Assembly (NCBI RefSeq): GCF_048548695.1
Contig: NZ_JBLYIF010000007.1
Source: Neptuniibacter sp048548695
Lineage (GTDB): Bacteria > Pseudomonadota > Gammaproteobacteria > Pseudomonadales > Balneatricaceae
Length of the DNA stretch: 64,000 bases
Reading direction: 5' to 3' (one strand)
Shown: positions 7,779 through 15,957 of the stretch, in pieces
Layout: each line of letters starts with the position of its first letter
How positions within the stretch are numbered: the stretch's first letter is position 1
Program-made: the position numbers and the translations under genes
Notes under the pieces: generated by a model
Database searches by the model: none
The model's input: only the letters and a program-made list of their open reading frames with translations
What the model was told of the DNA's origin: nothing

Positions 7779-9014
7779 ATGCATACGATACTGCTCGGCC
7801 TGATAGTGCTGGCATTTGTCTTGATTGTGCTTGAGGATGTGATTCATCTTAATAAAGCCAAGTCTACGCTGTTTATTGGCACTCTGGTTTGGATCCTGGC
7901 GTTTGTCTTCCCGGAACACAGCGTTGAGCATATTCAGGAAGGGCTGAATGAAAATCTGCTCGACATTGCGACGCTGTGGTTGTTTCTGATGGCAGCCATG
8001 ACCTTCGTGGCTTATCTCAACCAGCAGGGCCTGATTACCCAGCTGGTCTATCGTCTGCTGCCGGGCCGCCTGACCCTGCGCAAATTAATGATTTTGATGT
8101 CGTTGCTGGCGCTGCTGTTCTCTTCGTTGGCAGATAACATCACCGCATCTCTGATTATGCTGTCATTGCTGTCTTCGTTGCAGCTTGATCAGAAAACAGT
8201 GCTTAAATTTGCCACTTTGATTGTGTTTGCAGTCAACTCAGGTGGTGTGTCCTTGATCACCGGTGATGTCACCACACTGATGATCTTCCTGGCGGGTAAA
8301 GTCAGCATTACAGATCTATTCTTGCTGGTTATTCCTGCAGTGTCGGGGGTTATGGTATTGGCGCTGTTGCTGATGTGGGGTGCCAATGAAGAGGTTCAGC
8401 TGCCTAAGTTTAAGCGCCCGATTGCTACAGGGGATAAATTTATTGCCCTGCTGTTTTTGCTGACCATTCTGAGCACTCTGTTTATGAGTGTGGCGTTCTC
8501 GGTACCACCGGTACTGACATTCCTGTTTGGCTTGTCGCTGATGTTTATGGTGCACCGTTTTATCTATCGCAGTGAGAAAAAGCCTAATGTGTTGGAGTAT
8601 GTGCGGGAAATAGAATTCGATACCCTGCTGTTTTTCCTCGGGGTTTTGCTGCTGGTCGGTATGCTCAAAGAGCTATCGGTACTGGATTATCTGCCCCAAC
8701 TCTATAGCTTAATGCCGGTGTATATGGCCAACTTTATCGTCGGCATTCTGTCAGCACTGGTGGATAACGTGCCACTGACCGCGGCGATTCTGAAATCAGG
8801 CATTGAAATGACCACGGCTGACTGGCTGGGTTTGACCTATGCTGTGGGTGTGGGTGGTTCTATACTGGTGATAGGGTCGGCGGCCGGTGTGATTGCGCTG
8901 AGTAAACTACAGCAATTGACCTTTATTACCTATCTGCGTTTTGTCCATTGGCTGCTGGTGGCTTATACCCTGGGCTATATTGCGGTGATGCTGTTCAGCC
9001 GCCTCTCAAGTTAA
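7779..9014 (+). CDS. nhaD: Na+/H+ antiporter NhaD
   Basis: 411 residues from ATG 7779, which follows AGGAG at the right spacing; a TTG two codons upstream overlaps that site and is less likely. The protein is hydrophobic with about 11-12 membrane helices. It carries NhaD-type segments in the first half (SSLADNITASLIMLSL, then VNSGGVSLITGDVTTLM) and a repeat-related segment in the second half (ALVDNVPLTAAILKSG, then GVGGSILVIGSAAGV). This inverted duplication with Asn/Asp-rich broken helices is typical of the ion transporter superfamily. NhaD expels sodium in exchange for protons, fitting a marine host. Confidence 0.92.
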   Translation: MHTILLGLIVLAFVLIVLEDVIHLNKAKSTLFIGTLVWILAFVFPEHSVEHIQEGLNENLLDIATLWLFLMAAMTFVAYLNQQGLITQLVYRLLPGRLTLRKLMILMSLLALLFSSLADNITASLIMLSLLSSLQLDQKTVLKFATLIVFAVNSGGVSLITGDVTTLMIFLAGKVSITDLFLLVIPAVSGVMVLALLLMWGANEEVQLPKFKRPIATGDKFIALLFLLTILSTLFMSVAFSVPPVLTFLFGLSLMFMVHRFIYRSEKKPNVLEYVREIEFDTLLFFLGVLLLVGMLKELSVLDYLPQLYSLMPVYMANFIVGILSALVDNVPLTAAILKSGIEMTTADWLGLTYAVGVGGSILVIGSAAGVIALSKLQQLTFITYLRFVHWLLVAYTLGYIAVMLFSRLSS

Positions 9015-9050
9015 AGACGGCAATTAAATTACCCCTTGCCCTAGTATTGG

Positions 9051-9069
9051 CTTATCATCAATTGATAAG
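9051..9069. repeat. Short palindrome upstream of rnr
   Basis: CTTATCA (9051-9057) and TGATAAG (9063-9069) form a perfect inverted repeat around a 5-base centre, between nhaD and rnr. It could be an operator or part of the nhaD 3' end. No T run follows. Confidence 0.35.
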
Positions 9070-9099
9070 TTACTGAATCAAAAAGGGCGAGGGCAAAAG

Positions 9100-9124
9100 C
9101 CTTCGTCCATCGCGCGCGCGAAGG
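9100..9124 (+). promoter_or_regulatory. Hairpin that may cover the rnr ribosome-binding site
   Basis: CCTTCG (9100-9105) is complementary to CGAAGG (9119-9124), which contains the only Shine-Dalgarno-like AAGGA before the rnr ATG at 9139. The loop is GC-rich and alternating. Pairing would hide the ribosome site. This is inferred from complementarity only. Confidence 0.35.
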
Positions 9125-9138
9125 AATCCCCGCACATT

Positions 9139-11577
9139 ATGAGTAAAGATTGGCTGCAAAATGATCCCCATGCTTCAACAGAAGCTGAAAAGTATGATAA
9201 TCCGGTACCCAGTCGGGAGTATATCCTGCGCTTTATGCAGGATTGGGGGAAGCCGATTAGCCATGGCCAGCTGTGCCACGAAATGGGGGTGCACGCAGAA
9301 GCCAGTCAAGAAGCTGTCTCCTATCGCCTGCGTGCCATGTGCCGTGATGGACAGCTGATCAGTAATCGTAATAACGAGTTTGGCTTGGTGGACAAGATGT
9401 CCCTGATTAAGGGACGGGTGATTGGTCACCGGGATGGTTTTGGTTTTGTTAAGCCGGATGAAGGCGGTAACGACCTGAAGCTGAGTCCACGTCAGATGCG
9501 TCAGGTGTTTGATGGTGACCGTGTGATGGTGCAGGAGATCAATGTCGATCCCAAGGGCCGTCGCGAAGGCAAGATTATCGAAGTGATGGAGCGTAATACC
9601 CGCAAACTGGTCGGTCGGTTTCAGGGTGAAAACGGGTTTGGTTACCTGCGTCCGGAAAACCAGCGGATTACCCAGCAGATCATTATCGCACCAGATCCGG
9701 AGCAGTCGCTTAGCTATAAAGATGGTCAGTTAGTGGTAGCAGAACTGATGCTGCAGCCGGGTAAGCGTCAGATGCCGCAAGCCAAGGTGGTGGAAGTTCT
9801 GGGTGATCATATGGCCCCGGGGATGGAAATCACCGTGGCTATACACAATTACGGTATCCCGAATGAATGGCCCGATGAAGTACGCCAGGAGATTGGCGAA
9901 CTCAGTGCTGAAGTCGAAGAAACAGCCAAACAGAATCGGGTCGATCTGCGCCAGCTTCCCCTGGTGACCATTGATGGTGAAGATGCCAAGGACTTTGATG
10001 ATGCGGTTTATGCCGAGGCAAAACGCGGTGGTGGCTGGCGTTTATGGGTCGCCATTGCTGATGTGTCCTGGTATGTAAGACCCGGCAGTGCACTGGATCA
10101 TGAAGCCATGAACCGTGCTAACTCAACTTACTTCCCCGAATATGTTGTCCCCATGTTGCCGGAGCTGCTGTCTAACGGCCTCTGTTCGCTCAACCCGCAG
10201 GTAGATCGTCTGGCGATGGTATGTGAAATGACCGTGAGCGCCTCAGGCAATCTGTCCGGTTACCAGTTTTATGAAGCCGTGATCAGTTCCCATGCTCGTC
10301 TGACCTACAACAAAGTCGGCGAAATGTTGATGGACCCGGACAGTGATGAGGGTCAGCGTTTGCGTCAGGAGTACGCGCCGCTGGTGCCGCATCTGGAAGA
10401 TCTGTACAACCTGTACTTTGCCTTACGCGGTGCGCGTGAGGCCCGCGGTGCTATTGATTTTGAAACCACAGAAACCCGGATGCTGTTTAGTGAACAGCGC
10501 AAGATTGAACAGATTATCCCGGTTCAGCGGAATGATGCTCACAAGCTGATTGAAGAATGTATGCTGTGTGCAAACGTGGCGACTGCGCGTTTTCTCAGTA
10601 AGCTGAAAAAACCCGCGCTGTATCGTGTGCATGAAGGACCGAAAGCGCAAAAGCTGGAGAATCTGCGGGCTTACCTGGGTGAGCTGGGGCTTAACCTGCC
10701 AGGTGGGGAAAAACCGGAGCCGTTACATTATCAGGAGCTGGCAGAACATATTCATGATCGACCTGACCAGCACTTAATTCAGACCATGATGCTGCGCTCA
10801 ATGCAGCAGGCGGTTTACTCGCCGGATAATCAAGGCCACTTTGGCCTGGCTTATCCCGCGTATACTCATTTTACGTCTCCCATCCGGCGCTACCCAGACC
10901 TGATAGTGCATCGCTTGATTCGCAGTGCCTTGCACAGCGGCGTGCAGGATGCGGGTTTGCTGCAGCCTGATGGTTTTGTTGCCAATTCTGCCTTCCATTG
11001 TAATTACAGCATGGAGCAGATGCTGCAATTGGGTGAACACTGCTCTATGACTGAGCGGCGCTCGGATGATGCGACCCGGGATGTGGTGTCTTGGCTGAAA
11101 TGTGAATATATGCAAGACCACGTTGGCGATGAGTTTAATGGGGTGATTGCTGCGGTCACTGGCTTTGGTGTGTTTGTTGAGCTGGATGAGCTGTATGTTG
11201 AGGGCTTGGTGCATATTTCTGCGCTGCCAGGAGACTATTATGTCTTTGATCAGGCGAAGCAGCGTTTGGTGGGTGAGCGTACCCGCAAGGTATACAAGCT
11301 TGGTGATCGTCTCAAGGTAAAAGTGCTGCGCGTCGATCTGGATGATCGAAAAATCGATTTTGATCTGGTTGAAGTGACTGCCGTCAGAAAGAAAAGTACC
11401 CGCCAGATGTTGGCCGAGGGCAAGCTGACGGGGGCGGAAAAAGGCACTAAGAAGCAGGGTGGTGCAACCCAAAACCGCAGCAAACGGACAAACGGTAAAA
11501 AAGAATCTGGTTCGGCGCGCGCTAAACCGGGTTCGCAACGGGAAGCGCTACTCAACCCGCGAAAAAAAAAAGGCTGA
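9139..11577 (+). CDS. rnr: Ribonuclease R
   Basis: 812 residues as read. This 3'-5' exoribonuclease degrades structured RNA in the cytoplasm and takes part in trans-translation and rRNA quality control. In order: an N-terminal winged helix (about 20-85), cold-shock-like domains, the RNB catalytic domain with D279, D285, D287 and D288 in DGEDAKDFDDA, and a C-terminal S1 domain (GVIAAVTGFGVFVEL), then a lysine-rich tail. The frame ends inside a run of ten A (from 11562), and the next frame continues 66 more lysine-rich residues to 11764 without a stop. The true product may therefore be about 874 residues, if a base is deleted by error or slippage. Confidence 0.95.
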   Translation: MSKDWLQNDPHASTEAEKYDNPVPSREYILRFMQDWGKPISHGQLCHEMGVHAEASQEAVSYRLRAMCRDGQLISNRNNEFGLVDKMSLIKGRVIGHRDGFGFVKPDEGGNDLKLSPRQMRQVFDGDRVMVQEINVDPKGRREGKIIEVMERNTRKLVGRFQGENGFGYLRPENQRITQQIIIAPDPEQSLSYKDGQLVVAELMLQPGKRQMPQAKVVEVLGDHMAPGMEITVAIHNYGIPNEWPDEVRQEIGELSAEVEETAKQNRVDLRQLPLVTIDGEDAKDFDDAVYAEAKRGGGWRLWVAIADVSWYVRPGSALDHEAMNRANSTYFPEYVVPMLPELLSNGLCSLNPQVDRLAMVCEMTVSASGNLSGYQFYEAVISSHARLTYNKVGEMLMDPDSDEGQRLRQEYAPLVPHLEDLYNLYFALRGAREARGAIDFETTETRMLFSEQRKIEQIIPVQRNDAHKLIEECMLCANVATARFLSKLKKPALYRVHEGPKAQKLENLRAYLGELGLNLPGGEKPEPLHYQELAEHIHDRPDQHLIQTMMLRSMQQAVYSPDNQGHFGLAYPAYTHFTSPIRRYPDLIVHRLIRSALHSGVQDAGLLQPDGFVANSAFHCNYSMEQMLQLGEHCSMTERRSDDATRDVVSWLKCEYMQDHVGDEFNGVIAAVTGFGVFVELDELYVEGLVHISALPGDYYVFDQAKQRLVGERTRKVYKLGDRLKVKVLRVDLDDRKIDFDLVEVTAVRKKSTRQMLAEGKLTGAEKGTKKQGGATQNRSKRTNGKKESGSARAKPGSQREALLNPRKKKG

Positions 11578-11764
11578 TCAGCTGGGTCAGCAGCAAACTA
11601 CCCAAAAGGAAAAAAACCTGAAAAAGGTTTCGGGCAAAGCTACGCGTAAAAAAGAGCTGTCGCCGGCCGAGCTGGAACAGATGCAGTACACCACACCTGC
11701 ACCGGGAAAAAGCAAGAAAGCCAAGCAGCGAAATAGCAGCAAACGCTCCAAACCCAGGCAATAA
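11562..11764 (+). pseudogene. rnr: Out-of-frame continuation of the RNase R tail after the A10 run
   Basis: If one A is skipped in the run of ten A, the rnr frame passes into KKKADQLGQQ and runs to a TAA at 11764, adding a tail rich in Lys, Gln and Ser (for example KKELSPAELEQM and KSKKAKQRNSSKRSK). Basic tails of this kind end many RNase R proteins. There is no ribosome site or start codon of its own in the right place. It is either a missed part of rnr due to a base error, or a product of slippage. Confidence 0.6.
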
Positions 11765-11818
11765 CAGCTAGGTGGTTGGCCGTTGCTAATACACAACAGC
11801 CACCCCATCAGCCTGATT

Positions 11819-14416
11819 TCAGTTTTTGGTCACCAGGATGGAAATTTCATCCGTACTGGTCAGGCCCAGGTCGTCAGTGACAGTGAGCTGGAACACCAAT
11901 ACCTTGCTTTTCGCTTTGCCTTTCAGTCTTGGTGCGCTGAAGGTCACTCTGGACTGGTTATCGGCGCTTAAGATCACCGTACTGCTAGAGGTTTGCAGCC
12001 ATTGATAGCTGACGATGGAACCATCGCTATCCATTGAATCACTGGCATCCAGTAATACCGTTGATCCCTGTTTAACCGTTTGGTTGGTCCCAGCGTTGGC
12101 AGCAGGCGCTTGATTCGCCTGCAGGAAGACTGTCACCGTGTCGCTGCTGCTCAGGCCGTGTTCATCGGTCACTGTCAGGGAGAAAGTAAGGGTGGCGGCT
12201 TCGCCAGCTGCAAGGATCGGCGTGGTGAACGTTGGCTGTGAACTACTGCTGTCGCTCAGGCTGACCAATGGGCCTTGGATCTGTTGCCATAGGTAGCTGA
12301 TGCTGTCGCCATCGGGGTCCTGACTGAGGCTGCCGTCCAGTATTGCCAGACTGTTCTGCGAGAGGGTTTGGTCACTGCCTGCAGCGGCCAAGGGAGCCTG
12401 GTTGTCGCTCACGCTGATGGTGATCGTATCGCTGTCGGTCAGGCCATTTTCATCAGTCACGGTTAACTGAAATACCAGGTCACCGCCCATGGGTGGTGAA
12501 GTAAAGCTGGTGCTGGCATTATCCGGGCTGTCCAGGCTCACAGCAGTGCCTGATAACTGCTGCCAGTGATAAGAAATGATGGCGGTGTCATTATCGTAGG
12601 AGGCGCTGCCGTCCAGATAAACCTGCAGGCTTTGGTCCACCGCCTGATCAGCGCCGGCCTCGGCAACCGGCGTCAGGTTGCTGATATGGAACACCATGTT
12701 GTCGCTGTCGCTCAGACCTGAATCGTCAGTGACAGTAAGCCGGAAAACCAGGCTGGTGCTGGTGTCGGGAGAGAGCTCGGGTGCTGAAAAGCCTGCAACA
12801 CCCGGTTCGGGGTCCTCATTTAAAGTGACAGGAGTGCCGGACAGTTGTTCCCATTGATAGTCGGTAATAGTGCCGTCGCTGTCATAGGAGTCTGAACTGA
12901 ACAGGTAATAATAACCACCGCTGTGGCCTGAGCGGTCTGCTCCGGCTTCGGCAACAGGGGGTAAGTTGCTGACTGCGATCAGCACACTGTCGCTGTGTTT
13001 CTGGCCGGTATCATCGGTAACCGTCAATCTGAATTCCAGTTCAAGTGTGCTACCCGCCGGTACAGCGGGCGCGGTAAAGCTTTCCACGCCGGGGGCGACG
13101 GGGGTGAAACTGACCGATTCTCCAGCGGTTTGTGTCCAGTTGTAGTCGAGTAAGGTGCCGTCCGAATCGTAAGAGTCGCTGCCATCCAGATATACTGTGC
13201 TGTTCATCGCTACCATCTGATCGTCACCGGCGATGGCTACGGGAGGCTCACCGAGTGCAGGGTTCTGGCCGTTCATTACCACCAGACCGTAGTTGTAGTT
13301 GGCCACCGCTACGTCGGGCAAGCCATCGCCGTTGATGTCTCCAACAGCCATGCCCTGGCGGTTGTAGTGGCTGGCATAGGGTTGACTGAAAAGCTGTTCG
13401 TCCAGCAGTCTGCCGCCATTGGTTTGGGCATAGACCCCTAAGCGGTACCAGCCACCATGCAGCACCAGAAGGTCATCTTTATTATCCAGGTCCATATCGG
13501 CAACAAGGATAGTTTCCGGAACATCATAACTGTTCAGTACGGTAGCTGATTCCAGGCCACCTTTATTGTCCTGATAAAAGATACCGATTTTGGCAGTGGG
13601 CTGATTACCGCCAAAGGAAACGGCGATATCGTTACGGCCATCATTGTCCAGATCACCTATGGTTACTCCTTTGGTCAGCTCATTCCCGCCCAAGTCGTGA
13701 TGGGTTTCCGGTTGAAAGCTGCCATCACTGTTCCCTCGGATGACCGTCAGGTTGTCATAGGCATAGCCGGATCCGCTCATCAGAACAATGTCGTTGTTGC
13801 CATCGTTATTGATGTCTCCCAAGGCCATGTCGGAATAGTTGTCATTGCCGGTGGCCAATACATAAGGGCTTGGCGTAATGGTGCCGTTGTTCTGATAAAA
13901 CAGGGCGGTTTCTGTTCTATAGCTCCCCACAATATCATCCAGTCCGTCAGCATTGAGGTCGGCCGCTTTTAAATGGTAGGAGTAGGGGGTACTAATACTA
14001 GAATCTAGCACCATCTCTCCGGTTTCTGACTGCAGGAAAATCTCGATGGAGGTGCCTTCCACACCCACACAGAGGTCGGCCAGGCCGTCGCCGTTAAAGT
14101 CTCCGGTGGCCAGAGAGTCCGGGCGGTAGGTATAGCCTGCATTCAGGGGAAGGGTGATCTGGGGTGCCAGCTCACCGGCTTCGTCCTGATAAAATAGCTT
14201 CAGCGTATAGTCATTGGCTTCGTCAAAATAATAGGAGGTGGTCAACGCCACGTCCTGTCTGCCGTCATTGTTTAAATCGGCAATCACCACGGCTTCGGGC
14301 CAGGAGCCGGTGGTTATGGTGTAATAGTTCTGGAAATTGATGTCGGCCTGGGCTTGTGGATACAGGCAAAACAGCGTGATGGCGGAGGCGGCGAATTGCC
14401 GGCTGAAACAGGTCAT
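11819..14416 (-). CDS. Secreted FG-GAP/VCBS beta-propeller protein with five PKD-like domains
   Basis: 865 residues starting MTCFSRQFAAS with a signal peptide ending near AQA (about residue 24). Residues about 30-385 hold seven FG-GAP/VCBS units, each with a calcium-loop motif such as DLNNDG, DFNGDG, DLNADG, DINNDG, DLDNDG and DINGDG; the sixth is altered (DMDLDN). Seven units suggest a complete seven-bladed propeller. Residues about 390-865 hold five PKD-like Ig repeats of about 95 residues, each starting with an AGxDQ-like strand, then a DGS-SYDSDG-type loop and YxWxQ. No anchor, LPXTG or autotransporter domain is seen. The domains suggest calcium-dependent adhesion or binding outside the cell; the ligand is unknown. 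Confidence 0.8.
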   Translation of the reverse strand: MTCFSRQFAASAITLFCLYPQAQADINFQNYYTITTGSWPEAVVIADLNNDGRQDVALTTSYYFDEANDYTLKLFYQDEAGELAPQITLPLNAGYTYRPDSLATGDFNGDGLADLCVGVEGTSIEIFLQSETGEMVLDSSISTPYSYHLKAADLNADGLDDIVGSYRTETALFYQNNGTITPSPYVLATGNDNYSDMALGDINNDGNNDIVLMSGSGYAYDNLTVIRGNSDGSFQPETHHDLGGNELTKGVTIGDLDNDGRNDIAVSFGGNQPTAKIGIFYQDNKGGLESATVLNSYDVPETILVADMDLDNKDDLLVLHGGWYRLGVYAQTNGGRLLDEQLFSQPYASHYNRQGMAVGDINGDGLPDVAVANYNYGLVVMNGQNPALGEPPVAIAGDDQMVAMNSTVYLDGSDSYDSDGTLLDYNWTQTAGESVSFTPVAPGVESFTAPAVPAGSTLELEFRLTVTDDTGQKHSDSVLIAVSNLPPVAEAGADRSGHSGGYYYLFSSDSYDSDGTITDYQWEQLSGTPVTLNEDPEPGVAGFSAPELSPDTSTSLVFRLTVTDDSGLSDSDNMVFHISNLTPVAEAGADQAVDQSLQVYLDGSASYDNDTAIISYHWQQLSGTAVSLDSPDNASTSFTSPPMGGDLVFQLTVTDENGLTDSDTITISVSDNQAPLAAAGSDQTLSQNSLAILDGSLSQDPDGDSISYLWQQIQGPLVSLSDSSSSQPTFTTPILAAGEAATLTFSLTVTDEHGLSSSDTVTVFLQANQAPAANAGTNQTVKQGSTVLLDASDSMDSDGSIVSYQWLQTSSSTVILSADNQSRVTFSAPRLKGKAKSKVLVFQLTVTDDLGLTSTDEISILVTKN

Positions 14417-14526
14417 TGGATCCTTCCTTTATTTGACACAGTGGCAGTTTCGCAGTTTAGCATGGCTGTACGTTTGTATTATGAAAGCTGTAAGTAAAGC
14501 AGTAACAGTTTTCAAACGCCCGTTGG

Positions 14527-15831
14527 CTAGCCGGTTAAAACTGTATAGAGTAGGCCATAAATGATGACACAGACAAACAGCAGGGCTTTCCAGCCGGGTG
14601 GGGCTGATACCTGGGAAAAGGCCAGGCGATAGCAGGCGGCTGCGGACAGGCCCAGACTGAGGCCGGCGAGGTCGTCTATGGGGCGATTTTGGCCCAGTAA
14701 TATCTGGCTCAGGGCAATCGCTAATGTGATAAATAAACAGCACAAATAGATCCAGCGTCGGTGTTGTGCTGGTATTCCGGTCGTAAAAATGACGGCCAAC
14801 ATGACGCACAGGCCGCCAATAAGCGAGATACGTGTGCCGGAAAAATTGTCAGTATCTGCGACACCGGGCTGGGGTGTTTCTATGGTAAACATGATATTCA
14901 GTGCTTGATCAGCAGCAAAGAGCAGTAGCAGGATCAGTAGAAACCAGATGGCGTTGCCGGGGCTTCGAGGTAGCAGGTTAAGGCATACAATCAGGGTCGC
15001 TCCAATGACGAATTCTGGGTCTGCTAAACCTGTTAGCCAGAGCATGATGTCGACGCTCCAGTCAGGTATCAGCTGTGTTAGAGAGATGACTGTCTGCTGC
15101 CATTGTTGCAGCAAGGGGTTGAGCTGTAGGAAAGCGCAGGCAAGAAACAACAGCAGGCTGGAAATCAACATAAACCAGGCCCCAAGTTGTTCCTGCGCTA
15201 TCGGTATCCTGTGGGTAGCTCTTGCCACTGCACCGTCAGGTTGTAGTGCTCTGTGGATAGGGGGTAATAACAGCAGGCCGATGAAAAACGGTAACAGTAA
15301 TAGGGTGAGATCAAGCCAGTATGGTGGTAACAGGTTACTGCCATAGCCGAGCATATAACCAGGTAGAAGGTAAATCGGCGACCAGAGCAGGGCCGAGAGC
15401 AGATTGACACCAACAAACAGGGTCGGGGGCATACGGCACATGCCGGCGACAAACGGCATCACAGGCCGGATCGGGCCGATAAAACGCCCCAGCACCACAC
15501 TCACGACACCATAACGCTGAAAGTACTGCTGGCTGTTCCCCACCCAGTTTGGATGTTGTTGAACCAGTCGGAATCGCAGAATGGTTGGTGCAGCATAGCG
15601 GCCACAGAAATAACTGAAGATATCTCCGGTGGCTGCCCCCAGGAATCCAGCCAGCAGCAGCAGGTTGAGGCTCACCATTTGGTGCCCCGCTGCTGACGTC
15701 AGTGCCAGTAATATGGCGATACCGGGTACCACTATGCCAATAAAAGCCAGGGACTCCAGCAAGCAGACCAGCGCCACAATGACCAGTAGGGTGCTGGGTG
15801 TAGTGGCAAAATTCAGTAAACTATCGATCAC
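14527..15831 (-). CDS. DedA-family membrane protein fused to a degenerate PAP2 domain
   Basis: 434 residues. The first 200 residues are a DedA (SNARE-associated) domain: ESLAFIGIVVPG, then GAATGDIFSYFCGRYA, and the motif VLGRFIGPIRPVMPFVAGMCRM with the conserved arginines and proline. DedA proteins are linked to lipid scrambling or flipping and proton-motive force. The second half is a multi-helix domain laid out like PAP2 phosphatases, as in known DedA-PAP2 fusions, but the three catalytic motifs are gone: SGTRISL stands where PSGH is expected, and ALSQILLGQNRPIDDLAG where the SR...H...D motif is expected, with N in place of the histidine. Phosphatase activity is therefore unlikely. The gene has its own unit, divergent from serB. 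Confidence 0.8.
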   Translation of the reverse strand: MIDSLLNFATTPSTLLVIVALVCLLESLAFIGIVVPGIAILLALTSAAGHQMVSLNLLLLAGFLGAATGDIFSYFCGRYAAPTILRFRLVQQHPNWVGNSQQYFQRYGVVSVVLGRFIGPIRPVMPFVAGMCRMPPTLFVGVNLLSALLWSPIYLLPGYMLGYGSNLLPPYWLDLTLLLLPFFIGLLLLPPIHRALQPDGAVARATHRIPIAQEQLGAWFMLISSLLLFLACAFLQLNPLLQQWQQTVISLTQLIPDWSVDIMLWLTGLADPEFVIGATLIVCLNLLPRSPGNAIWFLLILLLLFAADQALNIMFTIETPQPGVADTDNFSGTRISLIGGLCVMLAVIFTTGIPAQHRRWIYLCCLFITLAIALSQILLGQNRPIDDLAGLSLGLSAAACYRLAFSQVSAPPGWKALLFVCVIIYGLLYTVLTG

Positions 15832-15917
15832 CAGTTACATTCTCATACGCTTAAGCATTGATTGCATACCCCTCGAAAATCACTATCAGGAATTAACATG
15901 CTGATAGGGGTTGGCTT

Positions 15918-15926
15918 TGTTATAAT
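15918..15926 (+). promoter_or_regulatory. Extended -10 promoter of serB
   Basis: TGTTATAAT at 15918-15926 is a perfect extended -10 element. Transcription would begin near 15933, only about 25 bases before the chosen serB ATG at 15958. This excludes the longer reading frame that opens at 15862. Confidence 0.6.
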
Positions 15927-15957
15927 CGCCGCCGTTACTTGCCTGCGGGAATCCCAG

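Noticed and set aside
15862..15957. An N-terminal extension of SerB
   Set aside because: The extended -10 promoter lies inside it, so the mRNA would start after its start codon, and the residues are not family sequence.
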